Source: a virus. Taken from it: DNA of 50,972 nt. Below, piece by piece: positions 32,987-40,733 of this stretch. The notes beneath the pieces are model-generated. The model saw only the letters and a program-made list of their open reading frames with translations. It had not been told where the DNA came from and made no database searches. Numbering within the stretch: position 1 is the stretch's first letter; the number at the start of each line of letters is the position of its first letter. Where the stretch lies: positions 1-50,972 of the IMG/VR virus record IMGVR_UViG_3300044631_002617; one strand, 5' to 3'. The position numbers and the translations under genes were made by a program.

Positions 32987-33927
32987 CAGATCCTCCAGGG
33001 CTGCGTGAGCTGGTTGTCGACCGTGTCCTTCTCCCACGCCTTCGGGATACGCATCTGCACGTTGCTGTAGTGGTCCATGACCGTCTTCATCGCGTCACGG
33101 TACGCAGCCTGAATCATGCCGAAGTGCTCGCCGCTCAGCCTGCGGTACGTCGCCAACTTGAGCGCGCCGGCCGCAGCAACCGCCTCGAACATGTTCTCGC
33201 TGCCCTCTGGCGCGACCTCGAACGCCGGCAGGTTCCCCGCCGACGCGTAGGTGAACGGCTTGTGGACCTTCAGCGTCCACGTCGAAGACCCGCCGCCAGC
33301 GTACGACCACTCGCTGATCACGCGCTCCTCGACCGTACCCGCAGTCACGCTGGTGGGGAGAAGCCGCAGCATCTGGCCCACATACGCGCTGGGCCTCCGG
33401 TCAACCTCACCGATGCCCGGCGTCAGCGACGCCAGCGTGATGGTGACCGTGTCCTTCGCTGCGTTCAGAACCGCGCTGCTCGAACCGCCAATGAAGTAGA
33501 ACGGCTTGTAGTCGCCGCTGGAGCAGTACCACAGTTCCATCGTCGTGTAGTCCGCATTGGGGTACGGCAGGAACGACACCATGTTCCCCTGCACCATCCA
33601 GTTCGGACCACGCAGGTTGTACAGGCCACGGGGAATGGCTTCCTGCAGCACTCGACCCGATCCGTCAACCAAGCAGATTCGCCACACCTCGCCGACGCAC
33701 GGAGGCAGCTGGTAGTTGGCCTGGTTCTGGTACAGCGGGAACGCAAGGCGCTGCAGCACGGGATTCGTTGCGCTGTTGTTGATGCGGCTCATCACGCTCG
33801 CGAACGCGGGCGCAACGATGTGCCGGACGATGTAGTCGTCGCTGTACTTGGCCTCGAGATCCGGGTCGTCAAGGAACCCCCGGATGCGCTCGATGACCGT
33901 CTTCAGCATGCTTCCCGTGCTATCCAC
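32986..33927 (-). CDS. Head-tail adaptor / tail tubular A-like protein candidate, 313 aa
   Basis: The N-terminus is helical (GSMLKTVIERIRGFLDDPDL), the middle is beta-rich, and the end again helical (RDAMKTVMDHYSNVQ). This arrangement is common for adaptor proteins (T7 gp11-like) that join the portal to the nozzle. GTG 33927 is used, since the upstream gene ends directly before it. ATG seven codons later is an alternative. Assigned by gene order capsid - small proteins - adaptor - tail. Confidence 0.5.
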   Translation of the reverse strand: MDSTGSMLKTVIERIRGFLDDPDLEAKYSDDYIVRHIVAPAFASVMSRINNSATNPVLQRLAFPLYQNQANYQLPPCVGEVWRICLVDGSGRVLQEAIPRGLYNLRGPNWMVQGNMVSFLPYPNADYTTMELWYCSSGDYKPFYFIGGSSSAVLNAAKDTVTITLASLTPGIGEVDRRPSAYVGQMLRLLPTSVTAGTVEERVISEWSYAGGGSSTWTLKVHKPFTYASAGNLPAFEVAPEGSENMFEAVAAAGALKLATYRRLSGEHFGMIQAAYRDAMKTVMDHYSNVQMRIPKAWEKDTVDNQLTQPWRI

Positions 33928-33928
33928 G

Positions 33929-34477
33929 TCACACCGCCTTCGTCATGGCCAGCAGTTCGCTGACGGTTTCCTGGTACTTCTCGCCGCACTCGCTCGGCGC
34001 AGCCCACGCCGTCTGCCCACTCTCCAGCATGTGAGCCGCAGCGTCCATGCCCTTCTGCTTCATGTACTTCACCGCGCTCGCCTTGCTGTGGTCCCGCTCG
34101 GCCTGCATGGACCGCCGGTGACCGGCCGCCTGTCGCATCTTCCGCTTGATCGCCGCAACCGTCTCGTCCACGGGCGTGCAACGGGCCTTCAGGGCATCCC
34201 CCACCAGCCGTCCGGATGCGGGCATGTCAGGCGGGAACGGCATGACCTCCAGCTCCAGCGCAACCGGACTGTCAGTTTGGCTAGGCGGAAAGAGCCACTT
34301 CGCCAGAACCCAGCTCTGGGCGCGCCTGTGGTGGTAGACAAACAGGTCATTGATGCCGGTGAGCTTGCGCGCATACCGGATCCACTCGCCGTCCGGCCAC
34401 ATCTGGTGGTCTTCATTGAACGCGAGGCCAGCGCACGCGGCCTCCCACTTCGGGTCAAACGTGATCTCCATCTCCAT
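33929..34477 (-). CDS. Hypothetical protein, 182 aa
   Basis: ATG 34477 overlaps the upstream stop (TAATG). A longer frame begins inside the previous gene and is rejected. The product begins MEMEITFDPKWEAACAGLAF, includes ARKLTGINDLFVYHHRRAQS and a basic helical stretch (AAIKRKMRQAAGHRRSMQAE). It may be a minor virion or head-completion protein. No family is recognised. One motif copy (34199) encodes RLVGD. Confidence 0.6.
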   Translation of the reverse strand: MEMEITFDPKWEAACAGLAFNEDHQMWPDGEWIRYARKLTGINDLFVYHHRRAQSWVLAKWLFPPSQTDSPVALELEVMPFPPDMPASGRLVGDALKARCTPVDETVAAIKRKMRQAAGHRRSMQAERDHSKASAVKYMKQKGMDAAAHMLESGQTAWAAPSECGEKYQETVSELLAMTKAV

Positions 34478-34722
34478 TAGTCGGTACTCCTCCAACCCCC
34501 ACCACCCATCCCGCGGCGGAAGTGGCGCAGCGTAGCGCCGGGACCTGGCTTCACGCCGCCGGTCTTGCGAGTCCACATGATGATCTCAAACTTGGTGAGC
34601 GGCCGGTCCAGGTTCTCGGGTTGCTTGCGCTTCGGCTGGGGCAACGGCTTGGGCGCAATCTTGGGCGGAACCCTAGGTCCGCGCATGGATGGATCGGGTC
34701 CGAACAGGCCTTTCTCGTTCAC
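34477..34722 (-). CDS. Proline- and lysine-rich small protein, 81 aa
   Basis: Begins MNEKGLFGPDPSMRGPRVPP with a proline-lysine stretch (KIAPKPLPQPKRKQPENLD). Overlaps both neighbours by a few bases. It belongs to a row of six small basic genes beside the capsid genes. These may be packed with DNA in the head or interact with nucleic acids. No known family. Confidence 0.6.
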   Translation of the reverse strand: MNEKGLFGPDPSMRGPRVPPKIAPKPLPQPKRKQPENLDRPLTKFEIIMWTRKTGGVKPGPGATLRHFRRGMGGGGWRSTD

Positions 34723-34895
34723 TTGCCACCCCGGTTCTTGGCCATCTTCTTGAACGTCTTAGCTAGGTTGTAGCGCTTGCTGCCGGGCGGGCACGACGCC
34801 CCGCCGAACTTGCTGCCCGTGCAAACACCCTCGGTGCCACGCCGCTTGATGCTCGCTCGCACCTTGCCGATCCAGTTGGTGGGGTTCTTCGCCAC
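34719..34895 (-). CDS. Small lysine-rich protein, 58 aa
   Basis: GTG 34895 is chosen because a perfect AAGGAG lies six bases before it. The upstream open frame passes through a hairpin. The product begins MAKNPTNWIGKVRASIKRRG and has two cysteines (GVCTGSKFGGASCPPGSKR), and a basic end. Strongly basic overall. It is the second of the row of small basic genes. Confidence 0.65.
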   Translation of the reverse strand: MAKNPTNWIGKVRASIKRRGTEGVCTGSKFGGASCPPGSKRYNLAKTFKKMAKNRGGK

Positions 34896-34906
34896 AGCAT
34901 GCTCCT

Positions 34907-34941
34907 TTATCGAAAGTGGGGCCGGCCCTTCGACCGGCCCC
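34907..34941 (-). terminator. Terminator-like hairpin on the leftward strand
   Basis: GGGGCCGG (34918-34925) pairs with CCGGCCCC (34934-34941). On the leftward strand it is followed by ACTTTCG. It is the only break in an otherwise overlapping gene chain here and may lower transcription of downstream tail genes relative to the capsid. Confidence 0.5.
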
Positions 34942-34975
34942 TGCGGGAGTCCCTGCCCGCCCACCTCTCAGTGGT

Positions 34976-35119
34976 TCAGTAGCCCTTGGTCTTGCCGAAC
35001 TTCAGCCCGCTAAAGCCCTTGATGTTGAACCGCCTTCGAGCACCAGTGCTTTTCATTCCGGCAGGCTTGACTTGCACGCGGCGCTTCATCTTGCGCTTTA
35101 AGTTCTTGAGGGGATTCAT
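34976..35119 (-). CDS. Mini basic protein, 47 aa
   Basis: Read directly: ATG 35119 after GTGAGGTGAACC, stop TGA at 34978-34976. The product MNPLKNLKRKMKRRVQVKPA continues with GARRRFNIKGFSGLKFG. About a third of its residues are Lys or Arg, so it likely binds DNA or RNA. It is well set between a good ribosome site and the hairpin at 34907-34941. Confidence 0.65.
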   Translation of the reverse strand: MNPLKNLKRKMKRRVQVKPAGMKSTGARRRFNIKGFSGLKFGKTKGY

Positions 35120-35127
35120 GGTTCACC

Positions 35128-35211
35128 TCACTTGCAGCCACAGCCGCAGCTGCTCATGGCCTTGCCGCAACCCTTGCACATGCCGCCCTTGACCTTGATC
35201 TTCTTAGCCAT
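35128..35211 (-). CDS. Cysteine-rich microprotein, 27 aa
   Basis: Read directly: ATG 35211 overlaps the upstream stop (TAATG) with GGAAGGCTGGAAG before it. Stop at 35130-35128. The product begins MAKKIKVKGGMCKGCGKAMS and ends SCGCGCK, with five cysteines in 16 residues: CxxC, then CxCxC. A metal-binding knuckle is likely. Tight overlap and the shared MAKK start with neighbours support it as a real gene despite its size. Confidence 0.6.
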   Translation of the reverse strand: MAKKIKVKGGMCKGCGKAMSSCGCGCK

Positions 35212-35348
35212 TACTTCCAGCCTTCCTGCATCTTGCGATACTGTTTGGGGTCCACTGTCGATTCCGACTTCGGCCTGCTGGTCCCAAGCTTTCGGCGCTT
35301 GTTGATGTTCCCCACCAGGCTGTTCTTGACCTTCACGCGCTTCGCCAT
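35211..35348 (-). CDS. Small basic protein, 45 aa
   Basis: Read directly: ATG 35348 with GGAAGTGCTGAC before it; the stop TAA overlaps the next start. The product starts MAKRVKVKNSLVGNINKRRK and ends KQYRKMQEGWK. The start is similar to the 27-residue and DUF6321-like products (MAK followed by basic residues), so this group may share an origin. The motif form CCCCACCAGGC (35310) lies in its LVG codons. Confidence 0.6.
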   Translation of the reverse strand: MAKRVKVKNSLVGNINKRRKLGTSRPKSESTVDPKQYRKMQEGWK

Positions 35349-35349
35349 G

Positions 35350-35598
35350 TCAGCACTTCCATGCCCGCAGGCTCTTGTTGATGCGGGAGTTCGGGTCGTT
35401 TGCGGTCTTGCTGCTGGTCAACTTCTTCTTCATGCCGCGCATACGGGCGCAAAAGGAGTTTCGCCTCGACCCACCTTCGGGTTGCGGGCGCTTTAGGTTA
35501 CCGCCCGTAGCGCGGTTGTAGGCGCGCCGACCGAGCTCGCTGAGCCCGCCAGCGGGATTCTTGTGCTTGGCCTTGAACTGGAATCGCTTCTTCGCCAT
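35350..35598 (-). CDS. DUF6321-like basic protein, 82 aa
   Basis: The core GGLSELGRRAYNRATGGNLK, then RPQPEGG, SFCARMRGMKKK and ANDPNSRINKSLRAWKC fits the DUF6321 family, small basic proteins found in many marine and freshwater phages and usually encoded near structural genes. The function is unknown to me. Preceded on this strand by the DUF5856-like gene with a two-base gap. Confidence 0.75.
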   Translation of the reverse strand: MAKKRFQFKAKHKNPAGGLSELGRRAYNRATGGNLKRPQPEGGSRRNSFCARMRGMKKKLTSSKTANDPNSRINKSLRAWKC

Positions 35599-35600
35599 GG

Positions 35601-35993
35601 TCAGCTCAGGGTAAGGAGGTAACGGGTCTTCTGGACGGCGCCCAGTGCTTCGTCCCGAAGGTTGAGGAGAGCGGTCTCGTCGTCGCCAACGTCACGAGTG
35701 ATCTCGTCACGGAGGATGCCTTCCAGCTTGGAGAGGATGCTTGCGATGTCCCCACCAACCGACAGCGTGTTGATGCCCGCGAGGACAGAGCGGTCCTGTG
35801 CGCCGATCAGCGTCTCGACGTAGGTGTCGAGGAAGTCCTCAAGGGACTCGTACAGACCCCCGAGAGCCTGGTGCTGCGCGTAGGACTTGGTCATCCAGTG
35901 CTGCAAGTGGAGCGACTGAATGCACTCCATGAGGCGCGCAACGGTGTTCCGGCGCACTTCAGGCTTGGCTGGGGGCTTGATCGGAATTGCCAT
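35601..35993 (-). CDS. DUF5856-like (ferritin-fold) protein, 130 aa
   Basis: The first helices read RLMECIQSLHLQHWMTKSYAQH followed by LGGLYESLEDFLDTYVET, a pattern of the DUF5856 family of aquatic phages, related in fold to the four-helix bundle of Dps/ferritin (HxxHW...H, then E). A DNA-protection or structural role has been suggested for such folds but is not shown. It follows the capsid terminator and begins the set of small genes. Confidence 0.6.
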   Translation of the reverse strand: MAIPIKPPAKPEVRRNTVARLMECIQSLHLQHWMTKSYAQHQALGGLYESLEDFLDTYVETLIGAQDRSVLAGINTLSVGGDIASILSKLEGILRDEITRDVGDDETALLNLRDEALGAVQKTRYLLTLS

Positions 35994-36004
35994 GCCACCA
36001 GTTT

Positions 36005-36041
36005 AGCAAAGAACAGGGGCGTGGCCCGAAGACCACGCCCC
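36005..36041 (-). terminator. Terminator after the capsid gene (leftward strand)
   Basis: GGGGCGTGG (36016-36024) pairs with CCACGCCCC (36033-36041), nine base pairs with an eight-base loop. On the leftward strand it is followed by TGTTCTTTGC. It lies 25 bases after the capsid stop and should reduce read-through into the small and tail genes, giving high capsid expression. Confidence 0.75.
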
Positions 36042-36066
36042 GAGGGTTGCGATTCTTTGCCGCGAC

Positions 36067-37569
36067 TTACTCGCCGTACTGGCGATCCGTCGAGACGCCG
36101 GTGAGCTTCAGGCCGGCCGGCTGATCCGGGACGAGCTGCATGCGCAGCATGCCCGGCATCTGGGCGCCTTCCGTCAGCAGGCTGTTGCCGCTGCCGGTAG
36201 CCACCTTCGTGATCGGGACCTTGATGCTGGAGTAACCCAGCGCCGGGCCGACGAACTCGAAGGGGATGAAGGACTCAGCCTTGTCGAACTTCTGCGTGCC
36301 CTTCGGGCTCGGGGGCACGTACTTCTTCCAGTTCGCAGCGCCCTTCTTCAGGCCGTACACGGTGCCGTCCTCGATGTAGTTCGAGGTGTAGCCCGTGTAG
36401 GTGCGGCCGTCGAAGGTGAACTTGAAGCCTTCCTGGCTGCCCTCGTTCGTGAGGCTCGACAGGCGGTTCGTGCGGTCCAGCATGTACTGGCCGATCTTCT
36501 GCGCCTCGTAGTTCAGCCACACACCATCGGACGCGATGAGCGTGTCGATGGTCTGGCCGTACTTCTCCTTCGCACGGTGGAAGCCACGCAGGTACTGGCG
36601 GAGCTTGTGCTCCGTCAGGGTGCCGACGCTGGTCTTGAAGAACGACTTGAACTCCGGGTGCACGCCGACGTCGATCTGGTTTGCAGAATCGGCATCGTTG
36701 CCCAGGAGGTTGCCGCTGTTCTTCAGCCAGCTGTTGATGCCCGCGATGCCGTAGCTGCGGCCGTTGGCGAAGTGAATCGCGTAGGCAGCAACGTTGAACG
36801 TCACGGAGGTCGTGCCGATCACGGTGATGCTGACGTTGTTCGAGACCTCGTCAACCTTGGACACGATGGCGTTGAGGCGGTTGCCCGAGCCATCGACGTT
36901 CAGGCGGGTGGAACCGTTGAAGATGTCCACGCGCATGCCGACCGCGTAACGGTCGATGTTCAGCTCGGCCGGCGTGAAGGTCACGACGGTGTTGCCGCTG
37001 CCAGTCGTCTGCGTCGGGCTGGTGCCCATCGTGCCGATCTGGTAGTTGCTGTTCTCGCTGATGTACCAGTAGTTGCACAGGGTCTGAGCGATCAGACGAG
37101 CGTGACCCTCGAGCTTCGGCGCCAGGACCTCACCGATGAACGCGGGGGTCGCCTCGGCCTGCATCTCACCCAGGGTGACGAGCAGGTTGGAGACCATCGC
37201 CTTCATGCCGATGCCCAGGCGGTACGGACGCGCCATTGCGCCTTCCGTAGCGTCCGGCCAGGTCTGCGTGAGACCCTGGGTCTGGAGCTTGTCAGCAACG
37301 TTCGTGATGGTGTTGTCGCCGAACAGCACGAAGTTGTTGCGGCTGTCAGCCATCTCGAACACGCCAGCCATCGAGCCCATGTAGATCTTCAGGATCTTCA
37401 TGTCACGACCGATGAGGTTGGCCTGGCCAACGCCCTGGCTGGTGACGGTGGTGTCACGCCAAGCGGGGTCCAGAGCCGGAAGGAAGACCTCAATGTTCTT
37501 GTTGAGGACCTCCTGGATGCGGAGCGACTGCGCGCCAAACAGCGAGCCAGTCGTAACGGTGTAAGCCAT
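36067..37569 (-). CDS. Major capsid protein, 500 aa
   Basis: Predicted coat protein that forms the head. Size, place directly after the scaffold-like gene, strong ribosome site (GGAGGCAACTAGAC) and its own terminator support this. The protein begins MAYTVTTGSLFGAQSLRIQE and has a basic N-terminal arm, a long E-loop-like region (LIGRDMKILKIYMGSMAG) and beta-rich P-domain and insertion segments (GNTVVTFTPAELNIDRYAVG). I see no family signature by eye, but the gene order makes the assignment likely. Confidence 0.8.
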   Translation of the reverse strand: MAYTVTTGSLFGAQSLRIQEVLNKNIEVFLPALDPAWRDTTVTSQGVGQANLIGRDMKILKIYMGSMAGVFEMADSRNNFVLFGDNTITNVADKLQTQGLTQTWPDATEGAMARPYRLGIGMKAMVSNLLVTLGEMQAEATPAFIGEVLAPKLEGHARLIAQTLCNYWYISENSNYQIGTMGTSPTQTTGSGNTVVTFTPAELNIDRYAVGMRVDIFNGSTRLNVDGSGNRLNAIVSKVDEVSNNVSITVIGTTSVTFNVAAYAIHFANGRSYGIAGINSWLKNSGNLLGNDADSANQIDVGVHPEFKSFFKTSVGTLTEHKLRQYLRGFHRAKEKYGQTIDTLIASDGVWLNYEAQKIGQYMLDRTNRLSSLTNEGSQEGFKFTFDGRTYTGYTSNYIEDGTVYGLKKGAANWKKYVPPSPKGTQKFDKAESFIPFEFVGPALGYSSIKVPITKVATGSGNSLLTEGAQMPGMLRMQLVPDQPAGLKLTGVSTDRQYGE

Positions 37570-37611
37570 GTCTAGTTGCCTCCGGCAACGTGCCGGTCAG
37601 AGTGCGGAAGT

Positions 37612-38508
37612 TCAGACCTTCGTTTCCCCACCAGCCGTCTCGTCGATGGCAAGGCGGGAAAGCGCGTCAACGTTGAAGCTGCGAAGATCCTTCTCGACCT
37701 CGCCGCGGTCAGTGCCCTTCTTGAATTCGGGGGGCGCGACCGGGGCCTTGGCCTTCAGGAACTCGAGCTCGCCTTCCGTTTCCGGCGACCGCCCGAGGGC
37801 ATCAATGTCGCCGATGACCGTGCGATAATTTCCTGCAACAGCCTTCGCCGCCTTCGCGGCTTCGTCCGCAACCCAGTCCTCGCTGAACTGTCCGCCAGCC
37901 GTATCACGACGGGCGTACAGGTTCTTGAGGGTGGCCTCACGGACCTGCTCCTGCAGAGCTCGCCAGGCACCCGCCGCATGATCGCGGCCACGGGTCTTGT
38001 CGAGCGTTTCCAGCATCTTAACGATCTCCGGGTTCCGGTCAATCGAATTCACGACTTCCCGGTCCATTTGCTCCTTCAGCAGACGCAGCCGCAGATCACG
38101 GGTTTCCCGTGCCGCCGCCTCTGCCCGCTCCTCCGCGGCCCGAGTGGTCCGCTTGAGCATCTGTTCGATCTGCGCTTCTTCGCTCACATCTGCCTCCTGG
38201 TCCCCACCAGACTCACCGTCCACGTAGTCCTGCGCGTACTCCCGCGCTTCCTGGTCGCTGAACCCCGCACCGCGCAGCACTTCGTACGCAGCCTGCAGGT
38301 CCGGGGTCTCGCCCTTCATCAGCTTCGTCGCGTTATCCCGGAACTTGTTCAGGTCCTGGACCTGGCTTCGGAGTTGGTTCGCCTCCTGCGACATGCGAAG
38401 GAGTTCTCCGACGGTCACGACCGTACCGTCTTCCATCTCCAGTTCGGTGTCCATGTCGATGCCGTCATCCTGCGGCTCATTGTCGGGGTGGATGCTTGCG
38501 TCAGCCAT
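37612..38508 (-). CDS. Scaffolding / capsid assembly protein, 298 aa
   Basis: Acidic N-terminus (DASIHPDNEPQDDGIDMDTE), long coiled-coil centre (RAAEERAEAAARETRDLRLR) and a C-terminal tail with mixed charge that would contact the capsid. This layout and the place between portal and capsid genes are typical for scaffolds of short-tailed phages. It overlaps the portal gene by eight bases, so expression is coupled. The start ATG 38508 is inside the portal end. Confidence 0.8.
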   Translation of the reverse strand: MADASIHPDNEPQDDGIDMDTELEMEDGTVVTVGELLRMSQEANQLRSQVQDLNKFRDNATKLMKGETPDLQAAYEVLRGAGFSDQEAREYAQDYVDGESGGDQEADVSEEAQIEQMLKRTTRAAEERAEAAARETRDLRLRLLKEQMDREVVNSIDRNPEIVKMLETLDKTRGRDHAAGAWRALQEQVREATLKNLYARRDTAGGQFSEDWVADEAAKAAKAVAGNYRTVIGDIDALGRSPETEGELEFLKAKAPVAPPEFKKGTDRGEVEKDLRSFNVDALSRLAIDETAGGETKV

Positions 38509-40495
38509 TCATTGCTCCTTGAGGTGGTTGTGCTCCGGGACCGATCCGGCCGGCGACCATGTCAGGGTTGACATTGGCAACGTCGTCCGGGTTCGGGACC
38601 ATCGCGGGAAGGGACTGTCCCATGAACGAGATCAGGGACTCACGGTAGGCCTTGAACGCGTCCTGCACTCCGGGACTCGCCACTGCCATGATCGGGTTGG
38701 ACATGAACGCGCTCAGCACCCTGAGCTGCAGGTCAGGCCGCGCGGTGTGCGGGGTCAGCACGATCTGCTGGGTCTGCTGACCGTCGCCGTACAGCAGCAG
38801 GATGTTGCGGATCACGCACTCGTACGCGCTCTTCTCCTCGTCCATCCACACGGCGAGGTCGATGCCTTCCTTCATGGCAAACAGCTTGACGCCCTCGGGG
38901 TCCGTCAGTCCTGCCTGCAGAAGGCCCATCATCTCCTGCTTCCGCACCGTCTCGCTGCGCGGGCTGGTGTCCCGCACGGTAAACGAGAGCTGGCTGAAGT
39001 TGGGGATTGGGTTCTTCTTGAAGTTGACCGTCCCCTCCTCGGGGTCGATCACCGCACCCGCCAGGTCCAGCGTCAGCTTGTTGACCGGCAGCGCCCGGTC
39101 GCTCATCAGCATCTCGCGGCTCGCCTTCGCCACCAGGCTCTTGTACATGGTGCCGAATGCCATCTGCACACCGCTGGTGGGGTTCGTCATCGCCTTGCTG
39201 ATCTGCTCGTCGAGGAACTGCAGACCGCTTGCGCTGTCCACTCGGCCCTTTTCCGCCAGCAGGTCCTGCACCGGGCTGATGCTGTCCGCAATCGCCTTCG
39301 CGAACTGCGCGACCTTGCCCGGCACGTCACCCGCATTGTGCGGCGTGATGACCATGGGCTTGAAGTCGTCGCCCAGGATCGCGTCCTTGCTGTAGCTGAT
39401 GTACCGCAGGCCCTTGCCGATGTCACGCATCACCGCACGCTCGTTGATCGTGCCCTGCGGCATGACCAGAACGCCGTACTTGTCGATGTCGCGGATGTTG
39501 TTGAACAGGCTCTTCAGCAGCCGTTCCATCTCGCGCACGATGCCGAACATCAGGTCGAACACGCCCGCGCCGTGGAACGTGCCGTTGTCCATGAACCGGG
39601 CCACGCCGAGCGGGCAGTACGTCTCAACCTCGCTCAGGTCACGGTCGTCGAGCGTTACGCCACCGCTGGTCACCACGTACCGGTTGACCGTCCCACGCGG
39701 GCCGTCCATCCACAGCTCGCGGACCTTGACCACTTCCATCTCGTTGCTGCCGGGCACACCGTTCAGCGCGCCGGTGCTTGCGGAGTTCAGGACGTAACCG
39801 TTGCCGGGAGCGTCCGCGGGCTCTTCCATGTCATGCCCGTACTCCCAGCTCCACGCGTCCATCTTCTCCTTGTTCTTCTCAAGGAACGCCTTGCCGAACC
39901 GTTCCTGCAGGAACGTCATCGGCACGATGCGCTGACGGATGATCCCCCGGACTTTCGTGAAGTCGTGGCCCAGGCTCGGGAACGGCAGGATCTCCTTGGG
40001 ATGCACGACCTCCAGGTCGCTCGTCAACCCGATGGTGGGGTGATCGACAATGTGCCCCGTGATGCCCGCGCAGCCAAGCGTGGTGAACAGGTAGTTGAAC
40101 TCCCGCTTCACCTTCTCGAGCTGCTGGTCGCTCACAACCGCATCCGCCACCAGCTGCGCCACGCTCCGCTCGCGGATGCCCGCGAGGCTGAAGCCCTGCC
40201 TCAACGCCTTCGGACGCAGGTCCATCGTGTTGAGGCGCGCCGTCGTCTTGTCGATGATCGAGATCAGCTCGGTGGACTGGAACTCCATGTTCCCGTCCTC
40301 GTCGAGGTAGTACGGCACCACGCGCGTCGTGCGCGGGTCGAAGACGTCGAAGCGCCGGAAGCCGTTCAGGTAGAACCACGCCAGGATCCACAGCGTCCGC
40401 CGATACGTGAGCTTCGTCATCTCACGTTCGCAGTGCTGGTCGATCACCTTTGCCAGCAGGTACTTGTCCTTGGGCAGCGTGTATGAGTCATGCAT
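38501..40495 (-). CDS. Portal protein, 664 aa
   Basis: Large, mainly helical protein located between terminase and scaffold. The N-terminal part (KLTYRRTLWILAWFYLNGFR) and middle (PLGVARFMDNGTFHGAGVFD, then MERLLKSLFNNIRDIDKYG) resemble portals of short-tailed phages, which read ..GxGxFxL...Q...N.... It forms the ring through which DNA enters and leaves the head. The C-terminus is proline- and glycine-rich. Overlaps the previous small gene by eight bases. Confidence 0.8.
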   Translation of the reverse strand: MHDSYTLPKDKYLLAKVIDQHCEREMTKLTYRRTLWILAWFYLNGFRRFDVFDPRTTRVVPYYLDEDGNMEFQSTELISIIDKTTARLNTMDLRPKALRQGFSLAGIRERSVAQLVADAVVSDQQLEKVKREFNYLFTTLGCAGITGHIVDHPTIGLTSDLEVVHPKEILPFPSLGHDFTKVRGIIRQRIVPMTFLQERFGKAFLEKNKEKMDAWSWEYGHDMEEPADAPGNGYVLNSASTGALNGVPGSNEMEVVKVRELWMDGPRGTVNRYVVTSGGVTLDDRDLSEVETYCPLGVARFMDNGTFHGAGVFDLMFGIVREMERLLKSLFNNIRDIDKYGVLVMPQGTINERAVMRDIGKGLRYISYSKDAILGDDFKPMVITPHNAGDVPGKVAQFAKAIADSISPVQDLLAEKGRVDSASGLQFLDEQISKAMTNPTSGVQMAFGTMYKSLVAKASREMLMSDRALPVNKLTLDLAGAVIDPEEGTVNFKKNPIPNFSQLSFTVRDTSPRSETVRKQEMMGLLQAGLTDPEGVKLFAMKEGIDLAVWMDEEKSAYECVIRNILLLYGDGQQTQQIVLTPHTARPDLQLRVLSAFMSNPIMAVASPGVQDAFKAYRESLISFMGQSLPAMVPNPDDVANVNPDMVAGRIGPGAQPPQGAMNG

Positions 40496-40733
40496 CGTTC
40501 TGTCGCTTCCTCAGGGACTTCCAGCCAGGCGGCATCTCCTCGAACAGCTCGACGCCCTTCATGTTGAAGGACGACATCGGCGAGGGATCCGGCTGCGGCA
40601 CCTTCTGGTCGGTCGGTGTCGCATTCATCCGGTCCTCAACCTGCTGCCCATAATACGCTTGGGACAGCATCTGAAAGTATACGAACGGAATCGTGACGTA
40701 CAGGGGATTAGACGCGCGAGCCTCGTTTTGCAT
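40488..40733 (-). CDS. Hypothetical protein between terminase and portal, 81 aa
   Basis: ATG 40733 has the ribosome site GGAGGAAAAGCCAA. An earlier in-frame start is not supported. The product begins MQNEARASNPLYVTIPFVYF and ends in a basic helix (GWKSLRKRQNDA). It overlaps the end of the terminase gene by 26 bases. A small partner of terminase or portal is possible. No family is recognised. Confidence 0.65.
   Translation of the reverse strand: MQNEARASNPLYVTIPFVYFQMLSQAYYGQQVEDRMNATPTDQKVPQPDPSPMSSFNMKGVELFEEMPPGWKSLRKRQNDA

Noticed and set aside
38345-40486. Rightward ORF of 713 codons
   Set aside because: Antisense to the portal and scaffold genes, no ribosome site or motif.
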